DNA from: Acetomicrobium thermoterrenum DSM 13490
GTDB lineage: Bacteria; Synergistota; Synergistia; Synergistales; Acetomicrobiaceae
Assembly: GCF_900107215.1 (NCBI RefSeq)
Contig: NZ_FNPD01000002.1
Location: 186,001 to 250,000 of the forward strand
Direction: 5' to 3'
Length of the DNA: 64,000 nucleotides
Shown: piece by piece, positions 27,037 through 35,882 of the stretch
Layout of the letters: the number at the start of each line of letters is the position of its first letter
Numbering within the stretch: the stretch's first letter is position 1
Made by a program: the position numbers and the translations under genes
The notes under the pieces: generated by a model
Database searches by the model: none
What the model saw: only the letters and a program-made list of their open reading frames with translations
What the model was told of the DNA's origin: nothing

Positions 27037-28338
27037 TTGTTTGCAATAAAGGACTTTTTGCGAACGGAAGTGGTGCCTGCGCTTGGTTGTACCGAGCCCG
27101 GCGCTGTAGCGCTGGCCGCAGCCCGGGCAAGAAAAGAAATAGGTTCCGAGGAAATCAAAAGAATAGAAGTCGATGTAAGCCCTAATATTTACAAGAATGG
27201 CTATGCAGTAGGCATTCCGGGTGTCAAGGATTTAAAGGGGAATGCTGTGGCAGCAGCGCTAGGGGCTATTTGCGGCAAATCGGAGTATGGCCTGGAAGCG
27301 TTAAAATCTTGCGATAAAAGCGACATCGAAAAAGCTATACAACTTGTCAAAGCAGGCCTTGTTACCGTATCTCCAAATTTTGCAAAAAACGGAGTATATG
27401 TAAAAGTTTCGATAATAACCGACAAACGTACATGTTCTTGTTTTATTGAGGATAGGCATGATAACATTACAAAAATTATGATGGATGGGAAACTTATACT
27501 TTCAAAACGCAAAAGACTCCCCGTAATCCAAAATTCGGAAAAAGCAAGCATATTTGATGCTATTAAAAATATGACATTCAATGAATTGACTTCCCTATTA
27601 AACGACATAGATGGTGAAGATATAAAGTATATTTACGACGGGATAAAAATGAATATGGCTGTCGCGCATATAGGTCTAGACCCCGACAACGATTATGGTC
27701 TTGGAGTAGGAAAAACTATTTTCAAGATGATCAAATCCGACGATCTTTCCGCCCTTCCGCTAAAAATAAAAGCTTACGCCGCAGCTGCCGCAGACGCAAG
27801 AATGGCAGGAATTTCTAAACCGGTAATGAGCAGCGCCGGAAGCGGAAATCACGGTATAACAGCGATTCTTCCGGTTTGCCTGGTGGCAGATTTTTACAAA
27901 AAATCAATGGAAGAAACTGCCAAAGCCGTGACCTTGAGCCATCTCACTACAAGTTTCTTAAAAAGCAGAACTGGGCGGCTAAGTCCGATCTGCGGATGCA
28001 CCGTTGCCGCAGGCGCTGGAGCCGCAGCCGGAATTACATACCTTCTTTCTCAAGATATGACTAAAGTGGAGGATGCAATTGAAATTCACGTCAGCAACCT
28101 GATTGGCATGATATGTGACGGTGCAAAAGACACTTGTGCCCTTAAGGTAGCTACCGGTGCCTATGAAGCCTTTACGGCAGCGATGATTGCCTTAGAAAAA
28201 AACGGACACGATATCCCGAGGGGCATCATAGGAGAGACTCTCGAAGAAACTGTAGACAATATGGCCGAATTGAGCAATAAGGGAATGAAGAATGTTGACA
28301 CTATAATAATCAGCCTACTTCAGAATAACATTTTATAG
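27037..28338 (+). CDS. L-cysteine desulfidase / UPF0597 family (CyuA-like)
   Basis: 433 residues. Iron-sulfur enzyme family related to the L-serine dehydratase alpha domain; characterised members convert L-cysteine to pyruvate, sulfide and ammonia. The conserved Cys residues for the 4Fe-4S cluster are visible in LGCTEPGAVALA (about 17), ICGCTVAAGAGAAAG (about 316) and MICDGAKDTCALK (about 358). GGNHG-type glycine segment SSAGSGNHGITAILP is also present. Starts with TTG at 27037 after the strong site aaaggaggg. A weak promoter (TTGTTT-N17-GATAAT) may lie in the divergent gap with the thioredoxin-like gene. Confidence 0.87.
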   Translation: MFAIKDFLRTEVVPALGCTEPGAVALAAARARKEIGSEEIKRIEVDVSPNIYKNGYAVGIPGVKDLKGNAVAAALGAICGKSEYGLEALKSCDKSDIEKAIQLVKAGLVTVSPNFAKNGVYVKVSIITDKRTCSCFIEDRHDNITKIMMDGKLILSKRKRLPVIQNSEKASIFDAIKNMTFNELTSLLNDIDGEDIKYIYDGIKMNMAVAHIGLDPDNDYGLGVGKTIFKMIKSDDLSALPLKIKAYAAAAADARMAGISKPVMSSAGSGNHGITAILPVCLVADFYKKSMEETAKAVTLSHLTTSFLKSRTGRLSPICGCTVAAGAGAAAGITYLLSQDMTKVEDAIEIHVSNLIGMICDGAKDTCALKVATGAYEAFTAAMIALEKNGHDIPRGIIGETLEETVDNMAELSNKGMKNVDTIIISLLQNNIL

Positions 28339-28375
28339 CAATTCCTTATTTGATAACTTCATACCGAACAAAATA

Positions 28376-28432
28376 AAATATAAACACGAGTCCAATAGGC
28401 GTGACAGCTTACATGAACTCGTGTTTATATTT
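28376..28432. terminator. Bidirectional terminator (16-bp perfect stem)
   Basis: Perfect 16-bp arms at 28376-28391 and 28417-28432 with a 25-nt loop, between the convergent cysteine desulfidase gene and the gene at 28439. AT-rich stem bases provide U-rich ends both ways. Confidence 0.75.
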
Positions 28433-28438
28433 GTTATT

Positions 28439-28882
28439 TTATAGAATCAATTTGTTGCCCGGCTTGCCTCCTTTGGTTATTTTATCCAGTTCGGATAATA
28501 TTGCCGGAGATGCCACATCCAGGCGCGGTTTCTTGTTTTCCTGAGAGGTTAGTTCGCGAAGCTTTTGTTCGTATTCTTCCATGCTCTTTTTAATCGTATC
28601 AGCGTCTCCCTTGAGCCATAGAAGGATATTTTCCGCTATGGCCTTTACCTCTTCATCGGTCAGATCGTTTTGCGTAGCACCAATTGCCTTCATGAGCTTT
28701 CCCTGCTCTCTGACCGCATCTACAATGTCGTCATCGGTTATAATGCCCTTCTTATAAAGGGCTCGACCCAATACATCGAACTTGGTCTTCATGCTCTCTT
28801 CGGACATGGCCACGCTGTCTATACGAGCCATCATCAAAGAAAGCATATCTTCCAATGTCATTTGCATTGCTCTGGGTTGCAT
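28439..28882 (-). CDS. Hypothetical cytoplasmic helical protein
   Basis: 147 residues, no signal peptide or membrane segment, rich in Met, Lys, Glu and Asp and predicted mostly helical. The N-terminal part (TLEDMLSLMMARIDSVAMSEES) and YKKGIITDDDIVDAVREQGKLMK (about 44-66) suggest helical bundles; the C-terminus is lysine-rich. I recognise no family. Ribosome site aaggggga. It may have its own promoter (TTGACG-N18-TATTAG on the minus strand around 28905-28935) downstream of the candidate small RNA. Confidence 0.6.
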   Translation of the reverse strand: MQPRAMQMTLEDMLSLMMARIDSVAMSEESMKTKFDVLGRALYKKGIITDDDIVDAVREQGKLMKAIGATQNDLTDEEVKAIAENILLWLKGDADTIKKSMEEYEQKLRELTSQENKKPRLDVASPAILSELDKITKGGKPGNKLIL

Positions 28883-28989
28883 TATATATTCCCCCTTATG
28901 GTAGATAAATTTCTAATATTTCCGTTCTTGCCTACGCGTCAAGCACGTGTATTTTAACAGAAACAGAATGAATTATAAATGGAAGTTTA

Positions 28990-29082
28990 ATAAAAAAGGG
29001 ACCTCAACGGGTCCCTTTTTTTGAGGAGGAGATAGGGTTTGGATACGGTATTTGGCTTTGTCTTCCATTGCCGCACCCAGCA
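28990..29082 (-). ncRNA. Candidate small RNA (about 93 nt) with own promoter and terminator
   Basis: The 307-bp gap between ridA and the helical protein gene holds a complete minus-strand transcription unit without an ORF. A sigma-A promoter at 29089-29117 predicts a start near 29082 and an intrinsic terminator ends near 28990. The predicted RNA can pair GGG and TGCGG (near its 5' end) with CCGTA and CCC, and carries an unpaired TCTCCTCCTC just before the terminator, complementary to Shine-Dalgarno sequences. It does not look like 4.5S, 6S or tmRNA. It could instead be a leader of the gene at 28882. Confidence 0.5.
28992..29021. terminator. Strong intrinsic terminator of the candidate small RNA
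   Basis: Twelve-bp stem AAAAAAGGGACC/GGTCCCTTTTTT with a 6-nt loop and T-runs on both strands. Confidence 0.85.
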
Positions 29083-29088
29083 AATGAG

Positions 29089-29117
29089 AGTTTAATCACC
29101 TATAGCTGTTTTGTCAA
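29089..29117 (-). promoter_or_regulatory. Promoter of the candidate small RNA
   Basis: Minus-strand TTGACA (complement of 29112-29117), 17-bp spacer, TAAACT (complement of 29089-29094). It lies after the ridA stop and no ORF follows before the terminator. Confidence 0.6.
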
Positions 29118-29189
29118 CTTGAAAATTATATTCTATATTTTTCCATTATTTATAATTTTCAGAATATTTTTTGAGATAATACAGTATTG

Positions 29190-29567
29190 TTATGCTATGG
29201 CAATCACTTCCATCTCAAGTAGAGCCTTTTCCTTTGGTAGTTTGCTCACTTCAACGAGAGATCTGGCAGGTCTATGATCGCCAAAGAATTCTGAATACAC
29301 CTTGTTGATGGCCTGAAAATTGGCAATATCGGTTACAAAAACTGTGGTTTTAACGACTTTCGATATATCAGACCCGGCACTTTCCAGAATTGCCTCAATG
29401 TTTTGCAACACCCTGACCGTCTGCTCCTCTGCAGAACCTTCTACAATCAAGCCGCTTTCCGGGTCTAGAGGCAGCTGCCCCGAAACGAAGACAAATCCGT
29501 TTACTTTTACAGCAAGCGAATAGGGCCCAACTGCTTTAGGTGCTTTATCACTATGGATATATTGCAT
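29190..29567 (-). CDS. ridA: RidA family enamine/imine deaminase
   Basis: 125 residues of the YjgF/YER057c/UK114 family, which hydrolyses reactive enamines and imines released by PLP-dependent dehydratases. Signatures: KAVGPYSLAVKVNGFVFVSGQLPLDP (about 10-35), the substrate-carboxylate arginine in RPARSLVEVSKLPKEKALLEMEVIA near the C-terminus, and EQTVRVLQNIEAILESAGS. Forms trimers in the cytoplasm. Consistent with the amino-acid catabolism elsewhere in the window. Monocistronic. Confidence 0.96.
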   Translation of the reverse strand: MQYIHSDKAPKAVGPYSLAVKVNGFVFVSGQLPLDPESGLIVEGSAEEQTVRVLQNIEAILESAGSDISKVVKTTVFVTDIANFQAINKVYSEFFGDHRPARSLVEVSKLPKEKALLEMEVIAIA

Positions 29568-29674
29568 TTACTTCGCCTCCCAAAAAGAGATAATCTATAT
29601 AGTTAAATCATATTACCACACCTCGTAAACCCCTTTGAAGTACTTATTTCGCAAGCGTCTTCGACCACCTATTT

Positions 29675-29704
29675 TTGCTAACTTTTCCCCAAAAATGATA
29701 TATT
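29675..29704 (+). promoter_or_regulatory. Candidate promoter of the MTH1187-family gene
   Basis: TTGCTA (29675-29680), 18-bp spacer, TATATT (29699-29704), 75 bp before the GTG start. Confidence 0.4.
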
Positions 29705-29779
29705 TTAAGAGACCCAAGACATTAGTAATAAAAATCCAGTGGATTTAGAAAACAAAACAATTTTAAGGAGGTGTGAAAG

Positions 29780-30082
29780 GTGGGAAGAGTTATCGCCGAG
29801 ATAGTCGTGGTTCCCCTGGGAACGAACAGTCCCAGTATAAGCTCTTACGTGGCCGAGGTGGAAAGAACCTTGAGAAAATTCAATCTGAAAGTCAGGTTAA
29901 CGCCTATGAGCACTGTCTTGGAAGGTGAACTGGATGAGGTGCTCAATGCCGCTAAAGTAGCCCACAATTGCTTATTCGAAAAAGGAGTGTCAAGAGTTTC
30001 AACTAATCTCAGAATTGATGAAAGAAGAGATAAAGAATTAACTATGGACGGCAAAATTAAAGCCGTCGAGGAAAAGCTTTAG
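29780..30082 (+). CDS. MTH1187/YkoF-type thiamine-binding domain protein
   Basis: 100 residues, GTG start after a strong aaggaggtg site. VAEIVVVPLGTNSPSISSYVAEVERTL-like N-terminus (here GRVIAEIVVVPLGT), VRLTPMSTVLEG and RVSTNLRIDERRDKELTMDGK match the MTH1187 family of small ferredoxin-like fold proteins. Members can bind thiamine-type ligands; the physiological role is unknown. It is a stand-alone gene followed by a perfect palindromic terminator. Confidence 0.88.
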   Translation: MGRVIAEIVVVPLGTNSPSISSYVAEVERTLRKFNLKVRLTPMSTVLEGELDEVLNAAKVAHNCLFEKGVSRVSTNLRIDERRDKELTMDGKIKAVEEKL

Positions 30083-30093
30083 CTTCCCGCTAA

Positions 30094-30133
30094 ATATTCA
30101 AATGCCCCGCAAGCTTGCGGGGCATTTGAATAT
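30094..30133. terminator. Bidirectional terminator (40-bp perfect palindrome)
   Basis: Twenty-bp arms meet without an unpaired loop, GC-rich at the centre (GCCCCGCAAG/CTTGCGGGGC) and A/T-rich outside, between the convergent genes ending at 30082 and 30141. Confidence 0.85.
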
Positions 30134-30140
30134 GTTCAAT

Positions 30141-30584
30141 TTATAACTTTTGCATTTTAGAGTCCTTGATATAATTGCCTAAAAAATCAACTTCCGCCTT
30201 CGGAGCATATTTTTTGATTATTTCTTCAAGCAAAGGTGCATCGGAACGCTTAAACAATAACTTCCATCCAGTGATTCCTCTTTCAAAAAAGACCATCACC
30301 ATATCGCCCTTGTAGGCAAAAGTAGCTGCTTTTACATCTTCCCATGGAAGAAATTCTTTGGATATTCCAAGTATTCCATATACTTCTTTTGTTATTCCAT
30401 TAGATGAAATGTAGATTTTCTTTTTATACATAATACCGTAAAAGGAAACGATGATTAATATTATCTTATAAAAAGAAAAATCTAATACTGCCGAAAAAAT
30501 GCAATAACACCCGAAAACAAATAAAATGAATTTCATCCAAATGGGAGTCGAATAGCTTGATCGTGATTCGATGATGGTCTCCAT
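30141..30584 (-). CDS. Membrane protein with PH-like C-terminal domain, function unknown
   Basis: 147 residues. Two adjacent N-terminal membrane segments (about 15-34 and 38-52) are followed by a cytoplasmic beta-rich part (KKKIYISSNGITKEVYGILGISKEFLPWEDVKAATF) that resembles bacterial pleckstrin-homology-like (bPH) domains, with the W-x-D-V strand. The C-terminal helix is basic. Function cannot be inferred. Ribosome site ACGGAGGT before the ATG; 26 nt downstream of the antiporter gene, possibly co-transcribed with it. Confidence 0.62.
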   Translation of the reverse strand: METIIESRSSYSTPIWMKFILFVFGCYCIFSAVLDFSFYKIILIIVSFYGIMYKKKIYISSNGITKEVYGILGISKEFLPWEDVKAATFAYKGDMVMVFFERGITGWKLLFKRSDAPLLEEIIKKYAPKAEVDFLGNYIKDSKMQKL

Positions 30585-30610
30585 CGGTCATACCTCCGTA
30601 GACAATTCTA

Positions 30611-32128
30611 CTATACGTTTACGATATCCTCATCCGTATCCTTGCGCCAGAATATCGATTTGCCCATAGCTGTTAAAGCAATGGCCACGATCGGGTTAAG
30701 GTAATTAAGAAAAGCGTAGGGCAAATACTGAATAGTAGGCACTCCTAAGACGCTTGTATGATAAGCTCCGCATGTATTCCATGGGACTAAAACCGATGTC
30801 AATGTGCCGCTATCTTCCAAACTTCTGGAAAGCATTCTCGGGTGAAGCCCTCTTTCATCGAAGGCGGGCTTAAACATCCTGCCAGGCAACACTATTGAAA
30901 CATACTGATCCCCCAAGAAAATGTTGGAAACTATACAAGAAATTATTACCGATGTAACCAGTCCTGTAACGCTTTTTACATGGCGCAAGAGGGCCTGCAG
31001 TAATACCTCCAATATTCCGCAGCGCTCCATGACACCACCGAAGGAAAGTGCGCATAGTATCAAAGAAACAGTCCACATCATGGAATCGAGTCCGCCACGT
31101 TCGAGTAAATCGCTGAGCATCCCTCCCACTTCTTGAGCAAGTTCGGGGGCGACATCGCTGACACCCTGCGCAGCGAGGATGCCCGCTACGGCATCGAGAC
31201 TCTCCGCTCCTGCAACTTCCGCGCTAAAGGCAGGGCTGTAACCGTAATGAATTGCAGTGACCATCGTTCCCAGTCCGCTGCCTTGAAGAAGTATCATTAT
31301 ACCGCCCAGTACCACACCTGCAAATAAACTTGGTATTGCCGGAAATCTTAAAGCTGCCAGCAAAACTACCACTATAGGGGGAATAAGACCCACGACGCTT
31401 ATGTTAAATTCTGCAGCTAGCAGCTTTTGAAAAGCGGCTATCCTCGACACATCTAAAGTCCCGCCTGCAAACCTGAGGCCCAATACTACGGTAATAATGG
31501 CAACTATAACGTAGGTGGGCAAAGTTGTGGAAACCATGGCCCTTATGTGACTAAAAAGAGTCGTCCCCGAAACTGCGGGTGCAAGATTTGTAGTGTCAGA
31601 AAGAGGCGACATTTTATCGCCAAAGTATGCCCCGGAAATAACTACGCCGGCTGCCAGCGGCATTGGAACTCCTAGCCCCGCAGCAATACCTATCAAGGCC
31701 AAACCTACAGTGCCTGAGGTGCCCCACGAGGTGCCCGTAGCCAATGAAACTATAGAACAGATTATCAAAGTTGCAAGTAAAAATATGCTGGGCGAGAGGA
31801 TGCCCAAACCATAATATATGAGCGTCGGCACGATGCCGCCCTGTATCCATGAGCCAATTATCATTCCCACTATCATTAATATCAAAACAGCCTGAAGCCC
31901 TGCAAGGATACCGCGAAACATGCCCTCTTCCATATCTTTCCATTGAAAATGCAACAAATAACGGCCCATTAAACACACAAAGGCAGCAGAGAATACCAGG
32001 GGAATGTGCACATCTACGCCCAAAACCAAAACACCGGTTCCAATACAGACAGCAGCTACGCAAACTGCCAGAACAGCTTCAAAAAGAGTAGGTTTTCTCG
32101 TCGAACTTCTATTTTCGCTCATTCTCAT
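30611..32128 (-). CDS. nhaC: NhaC-family Na+/H+ antiporter
   Basis: 505 residues, about eleven to twelve helices. ISGAYFGDKMSPLSDTTNLAPAVSGTTLFSHI (about 165-196) is the conserved ion-binding segment of NhaC/malate-lactate antiporters, and IFLGDQYVSIVLPGRMF with LEDSGTLTSVLVPWNTCGAYHTSVLGV is the matching C-terminal half. It exchanges sodium (or organic acid) for protons across the inner membrane. The ATG at 32128 follows GAGAGGAGGTAG. The 257-bp upstream gap contains a 7-bp dyad. Confidence 0.92.
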   Translation of the reverse strand: MRMSENRSSTRKPTLFEAVLAVCVAAVCIGTGVLVLGVDVHIPLVFSAAFVCLMGRYLLHFQWKDMEEGMFRGILAGLQAVLILMIVGMIIGSWIQGGIVPTLIYYGLGILSPSIFLLATLIICSIVSLATGTSWGTSGTVGLALIGIAAGLGVPMPLAAGVVISGAYFGDKMSPLSDTTNLAPAVSGTTLFSHIRAMVSTTLPTYVIVAIITVVLGLRFAGGTLDVSRIAAFQKLLAAEFNISVVGLIPPIVVVLLAALRFPAIPSLFAGVVLGGIMILLQGSGLGTMVTAIHYGYSPAFSAEVAGAESLDAVAGILAAQGVSDVAPELAQEVGGMLSDLLERGGLDSMMWTVSLILCALSFGGVMERCGILEVLLQALLRHVKSVTGLVTSVIISCIVSNIFLGDQYVSIVLPGRMFKPAFDERGLHPRMLSRSLEDSGTLTSVLVPWNTCGAYHTSVLGVPTIQYLPYAFLNYLNPIVAIALTAMGKSIFWRKDTDEDIVNV

Positions 32129-32385
32129 TTCTACCTCCTCTCATATTTTAATTATTGCCATGAAAACAATATTGCACGGGTAATATGTCCTCTTCACCTC
32201 CTCTCCTATCGACTGCACTGCTTGTACAATTGTCGAACGCACATGCAACTGTGCGTCTCATTTATGATATATTTTATCATGTAGACATAGGAACGACATA
32301 TATTTATATAACCACTTAAAGTTTCTATATCAGGACTACTTAACGCGTTTTCTGAAACTACGCCAAATATCTGCAGACATCAAAA

Positions 32386-33222
32386 TTATTCTTTCCCATT
32401 AGATGTCGGACGTTGATAAGGCATGGGAACATATTGAACGGAGGGGCGTCTCTGTCCGGCTTGAGGATATAGATGCATCAAAGATGCTACCTCCTCAGGA
32501 ATTCCACTCGTTACATTGAGGCCCAACCGTTTTGCTTCTTCATACATAATAGGATAATCATGGGTCCACCTGCCATCGGTTAATGCAGTGGAGAGTTCTT
32601 CTGCTTTTTCCTCGGGGACGTCATTGCTTATCAAGAGGTCGTATACAAAGCGCCGAGTTTGTGTAATGGCTTTCTTTGACATATCAGCCAATATGATAGT
32701 ATTGTCATCGACCTCTGAAATTGGTTTCTGTTCAAGGACCTTTAGAATGGAAACAGCTGCGTATTGACCTATTTGAGGATCTACCGGGCCCAAAACTGCA
32801 TTTTCATCCATCACTATTTCGTCCGCAGCAAGGGCAATTAGCGTTCCACCAGACATAGCATAATGGGGAACGAAGACAGTAACCTTTGCATCATGCTTAG
32901 ACAATGCGTTTGCAATTTGTTCGGCTGCCAAGAGGATGCCTCCGGGTGTATGAATTATTAAGTCTATCGGCATATCTTTAGGAGTTAATTTTATTGCCCG
33001 AAGCACTTCCTCGGAATCCTCGATGCTAATGAAATTCCGTGCGAACATTCCTAAAAAACCGATGGATTCCTGTCTGTGGATTAGCGTAATGACTCGACTT
33101 CTGCGTTTCTGCTCTATTTTCTTGATCAGTCCTTGTCGGAGCCGTTCGAGGTTCCATTGCCTGAAGGAGGGAAGCACTAACAAAAAAAGAAAGAGCAACC
33201 AAAAAATATCGAAACCGTACAT
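32386..33222 (-). CDS. SDH_sah family membrane-anchored serine protease (ClpP/SppA fold)
   Basis: 278 residues. One N-terminal membrane anchor (about 4-20), then a ClpP/crotonase-fold domain: LIIHTPGGILLAAEQIANAL (oxyanion glycines, about 88-107), catalytic Ser in HYAMSGGTLIALAADEIVMDENAVLGPVDPQIG (Ser about 125). This matches the 'serine dehydrogenase proteinase' family (PF01972). Probably inner-membrane protein quality control. The C-terminus is Pro/Gln-rich. Located between nhaC and the clpC operon, with its own ribosome site (AAGGTGGTG). Confidence 0.82.
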   Translation of the reverse strand: MYGFDIFWLLFLFLLVLPSFRQWNLERLRQGLIKKIEQKRRSRVITLIHRQESIGFLGMFARNFISIEDSEEVLRAIKLTPKDMPIDLIIHTPGGILLAAEQIANALSKHDAKVTVFVPHYAMSGGTLIALAADEIVMDENAVLGPVDPQIGQYAAVSILKVLEQKPISEVDDNTIILADMSKKAITQTRRFVYDLLISNDVPEEKAEELSTALTDGRWTHDYPIMYEEAKRLGLNVTSGIPEEVASLMHLYPQAGQRRPSVQYVPMPYQRPTSNGKE

Positions 33223-33300
33223 TTCAATTACACCACCTTAATATAAAATATAGTTATCGGATGAACTGAAAAAACTTTCAGCTTTCATGATTATAATAGC

Positions 33301-33334
33301 AAAAGGCCACGGAAAAGTAACTATCCGCGGCCTT
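33301..33334 (-). terminator. Terminator of the ctsR-mcsA-mcsB-clpC operon
   Basis: Minus strand: AAGGCC-G-CGGA paired with TCCG-T-GGCCTT (11 bp, one G-U; 33324-33334 with 33303-33313), 10-nt loop, then TTTT. Lies 35 nt after the clpC stop. Confidence 0.8.
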
Positions 33335-33368
33335 AAACTATATTTCACACTTTTAGTGTGCACTAGTA

Positions 33369-35861
33369 CTATGCAGATTCTTTGGAGACAGCTTTCTTTT
33401 TATTGTTGTTCTTTCCCTTCGCTACAGGAATAAAAGTAATATTGTCTTCTGAGACATCGACTTTGATTACGCTTTCCGGTTTTATTTTTCCTTCAAGCAA
33501 AATGTCAGCCAGCCTGTCTTCGATGTATCGCTGTATGGTCCTTCGCAAGGGTCGCGCGCCAAATTTAGGCTCGTACCCCTTTTTCAACAAAAACCCCTTT
33601 GCAGCCTCGCTAACTTCGATGAATATTCCCTTTTCGGCCAATCTTTCAGCTACGTCATCGATCATGATATCTACAATCTGAAGAAGTTCCTTTTCGCCTA
33701 AAGGCTTAAAGACCACTATTTCGTCTATTCTGTTTATAAACTCCGGTCTAAAGGTCCTTCTTACCGCATCCAATATATTTTTCTTTGCGGCCTCGAAATC
33801 GATCTGATTTTCCGATTCGGCAGCAAACCCAATGGCCGGACCTTTCATCAAATCCTGCGCTCCGAGGTTACTCGTCATAATGATCACCGTGTTTTTGAAA
33901 TCGACAACACGACCCTGTCCATCGGTTAACCTTCCATCCTCCAGGATTTGCAAAAGTATATTAAACACATCGGGATGGGCCTTTTCTATCTCGTCGAAAA
34001 GAACCACAGCATAGGGACGCCTTCTGACAGCCTCGGTCAATTTGCCTCCTTCTTCATATCCCACATAACCGGGAGGTGCACCTATGAGTTTGGAAACCTC
34101 ATGGCGTTCCATAAATTCGCTCATGTCGAGACGGATCATGGAATTTTCGTCGCCGAACATAAATTCCGCCAAAGCTTTGCTCAGCTCAGTTTTGCCAACG
34201 CCAGTAGGGCCTAAAAACAGGAAACTCCCTATGGGTCGCCGGGGATCCTTCAAGCCGCTTCGGGCCCTCCTGATCGCTTTGGCCACTATGGATACAGCTT
34301 CCTCTTGATCTATAATGCGTTTATGAATTTCTTCTTCCATGCGAAGCAGCCGTTGGCTTTCTTCTTCCGTCATTTGCGTGACGGGAATGCCTGTCCATTC
34401 TGAAACCACCAATGCGATGTCTTCCTCGTCGACTATTGGTTCTTCTTGCGACTTCTTGGCCTGCCATTCCTTCCGTTTTTCTTCCAGCTCTTCTGATAAT
34501 TTTCTTTCTTCGTCCCTTAAGTCAGCGGCTTTTTCAAATTCTTGAGACGCTACTGCTGCTTCCTTTTCCTTTCTCACCGTCTCGAGCTTCTTTTCCAGCT
34601 CCTTTATAAACTCCGGCGGATTCATAGTAGAAAGTCGCACCCTCGCACCAGCTTCGTCGATAAGATCGATAGCCTTGTCAGGCAAATATCTGTCGCTTAT
34701 GTAACGAGCAGAAAGCCTTGCTGCTGCCTCCAAAGCTTTATCCGTTATTTTGACCCGATGGTGCGCCTCATATTTATCTCTCAAACCCTTTAAGATCTCT
34801 ATGGTGTCTTCTATAGTGGGCTCACCCACAAAAACAGGTTGAAATCTCCTCTCTAAAGCTGCATCTTTTTCGATGTATTTTCTGTATTCGTCCAAAGTCG
34901 TAGCCCCAATTACTTGAAATTCTCCCTTGGCAAGGCTTGGCTTTAAGATATTGGCAGCGTCGACGGCTCCTTCTGCTCCGCCTGCACCAACTAATGTGTG
35001 AATTTCATCGATGAAGACGATCACGTCTTTGGAGTCGCGAACCTCCTTGACCAGTTTTCTCATGCGCTCCTCGAATTCACCTCTGTATTTGGTTCCCGCT
35101 ACCAAATTGCCAATATTAAGTTGGACTATTCTTTTGTTTTTAAGAACTTCCGGGACCTCACCTGTAGCTATTCTCTGAGCCAATCCTTCGACAATTGCAG
35201 TCTTTCCTACGCCTGGATCACCAATGAGGCAGGGGTTGTTTTTAGTCCTGCGCGACAAAATTTGAATTACTCGCTGTATCTCCCGCTCACGACCGATAAC
35301 GGGATCGAGTTCGCCTTGACGAGCCATCTCAACTAAATCGATGCCTAATTGGTCGAGAGTCGGAGTCTTGGTATGAGATTTCTTTCTTGACAAACCTTGG
35401 CTTTGGCTCATTTGATCTACCTCCCCTCCGGAGAGATATCGAACAACTTCCTGATACACCTTTTGCATATCCAACCCCATGCTGGTAAGAACCTGAGCTG
35501 CGATTCCTTCCCCCTCGGCTAACAACCCCAGGAGGATATGCTCTGTTCCAACGTAGTTGACACCCATATTTCGAGCTTCCCTCATAGCCAAGTCCAGAAC
35601 TCGCTTTGCCCTGGGACTTAAAGGCAGATCTATCGGTTTGTCCTTTGCTTGTCCTTTGCCAACCAATTGTTCAACCCTCTTGCGAACTTCATCTAAATCT
35701 ATGCCCAAGGACATCAGCACATGGGCTGCTACTCCATCGCCTTCGGCCAATAAGCCCAGCAATATATGTTCCGTACCTATTACATCGTGACCCAACCTCA
35801 GCGCTTCTCTATGAGCTAATTGGACCACCCTTCTTGCTCGCTCCGTAAAAAATTGCCACAT
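33369..35861 (-). CDS. clpC: ATP-dependent Clp protease ATPase subunit ClpC
   Basis: AAA+ unfoldase (830 residues) that feeds ClpP and, with McsB, degrades phosphoarginine-marked proteins. Double Clp N-repeat (1-145, ARRVVQLAHREALRLGHDVIGTEHILLGLL and its repeat). First AAA domain Walker A GDPGVGKTAIVEGLA (about 215) and DEIHTLVGAGGAEGAVDAAN. The middle domain with a UVR motif (FEKAADLRDEERKL, about 430) distinguishes ClpC from ClpA. Second AAA domain has GPTGVGKTELSKALAEF (about 550). C-terminus is Lys-rich. Last gene of the CtsR operon; no clpP in the window. Confidence 0.97.
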   Translation of the reverse strand: MWQFFTERARRVVQLAHREALRLGHDVIGTEHILLGLLAEGDGVAAHVLMSLGIDLDEVRKRVEQLVGKGQAKDKPIDLPLSPRAKRVLDLAMREARNMGVNYVGTEHILLGLLAEGEGIAAQVLTSMGLDMQKVYQEVVRYLSGGEVDQMSQSQGLSRKKSHTKTPTLDQLGIDLVEMARQGELDPVIGREREIQRVIQILSRRTKNNPCLIGDPGVGKTAIVEGLAQRIATGEVPEVLKNKRIVQLNIGNLVAGTKYRGEFEERMRKLVKEVRDSKDVIVFIDEIHTLVGAGGAEGAVDAANILKPSLAKGEFQVIGATTLDEYRKYIEKDAALERRFQPVFVGEPTIEDTIEILKGLRDKYEAHHRVKITDKALEAAARLSARYISDRYLPDKAIDLIDEAGARVRLSTMNPPEFIKELEKKLETVRKEKEAAVASQEFEKAADLRDEERKLSEELEEKRKEWQAKKSQEEPIVDEEDIALVVSEWTGIPVTQMTEEESQRLLRMEEEIHKRIIDQEEAVSIVAKAIRRARSGLKDPRRPIGSFLFLGPTGVGKTELSKALAEFMFGDENSMIRLDMSEFMERHEVSKLIGAPPGYVGYEEGGKLTEAVRRRPYAVVLFDEIEKAHPDVFNILLQILEDGRLTDGQGRVVDFKNTVIIMTSNLGAQDLMKGPAIGFAAESENQIDFEAAKKNILDAVRRTFRPEFINRIDEIVVFKPLGEKELLQIVDIMIDDVAERLAEKGIFIEVSEAAKGFLLKKGYEPKFGARPLRRTIQRYIEDRLADILLEGKIKPESVIKVDVSEDNITFIPVAKGKNNNKKKAVSKESA

Positions 35862-35882
35862 TCTACATCACCCCTCTTATCC

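Noticed and set aside
28990-29082. Candidate small RNA as SRP 4.5S, 6S or tmRNA
   Set aside because: It lacks the GGAA-tetraloop/asymmetric loop of SRP RNA, the long bulged duplex of 6S RNA and the Ala acceptor of tmRNA.
32140-32205. Short leader peptide (GTG start, about 18 codons) before nhaC
   Set aside because: A ribosome-site-like stretch exists, but the peptide has no regulatory codon run and no terminator alternative is visible.
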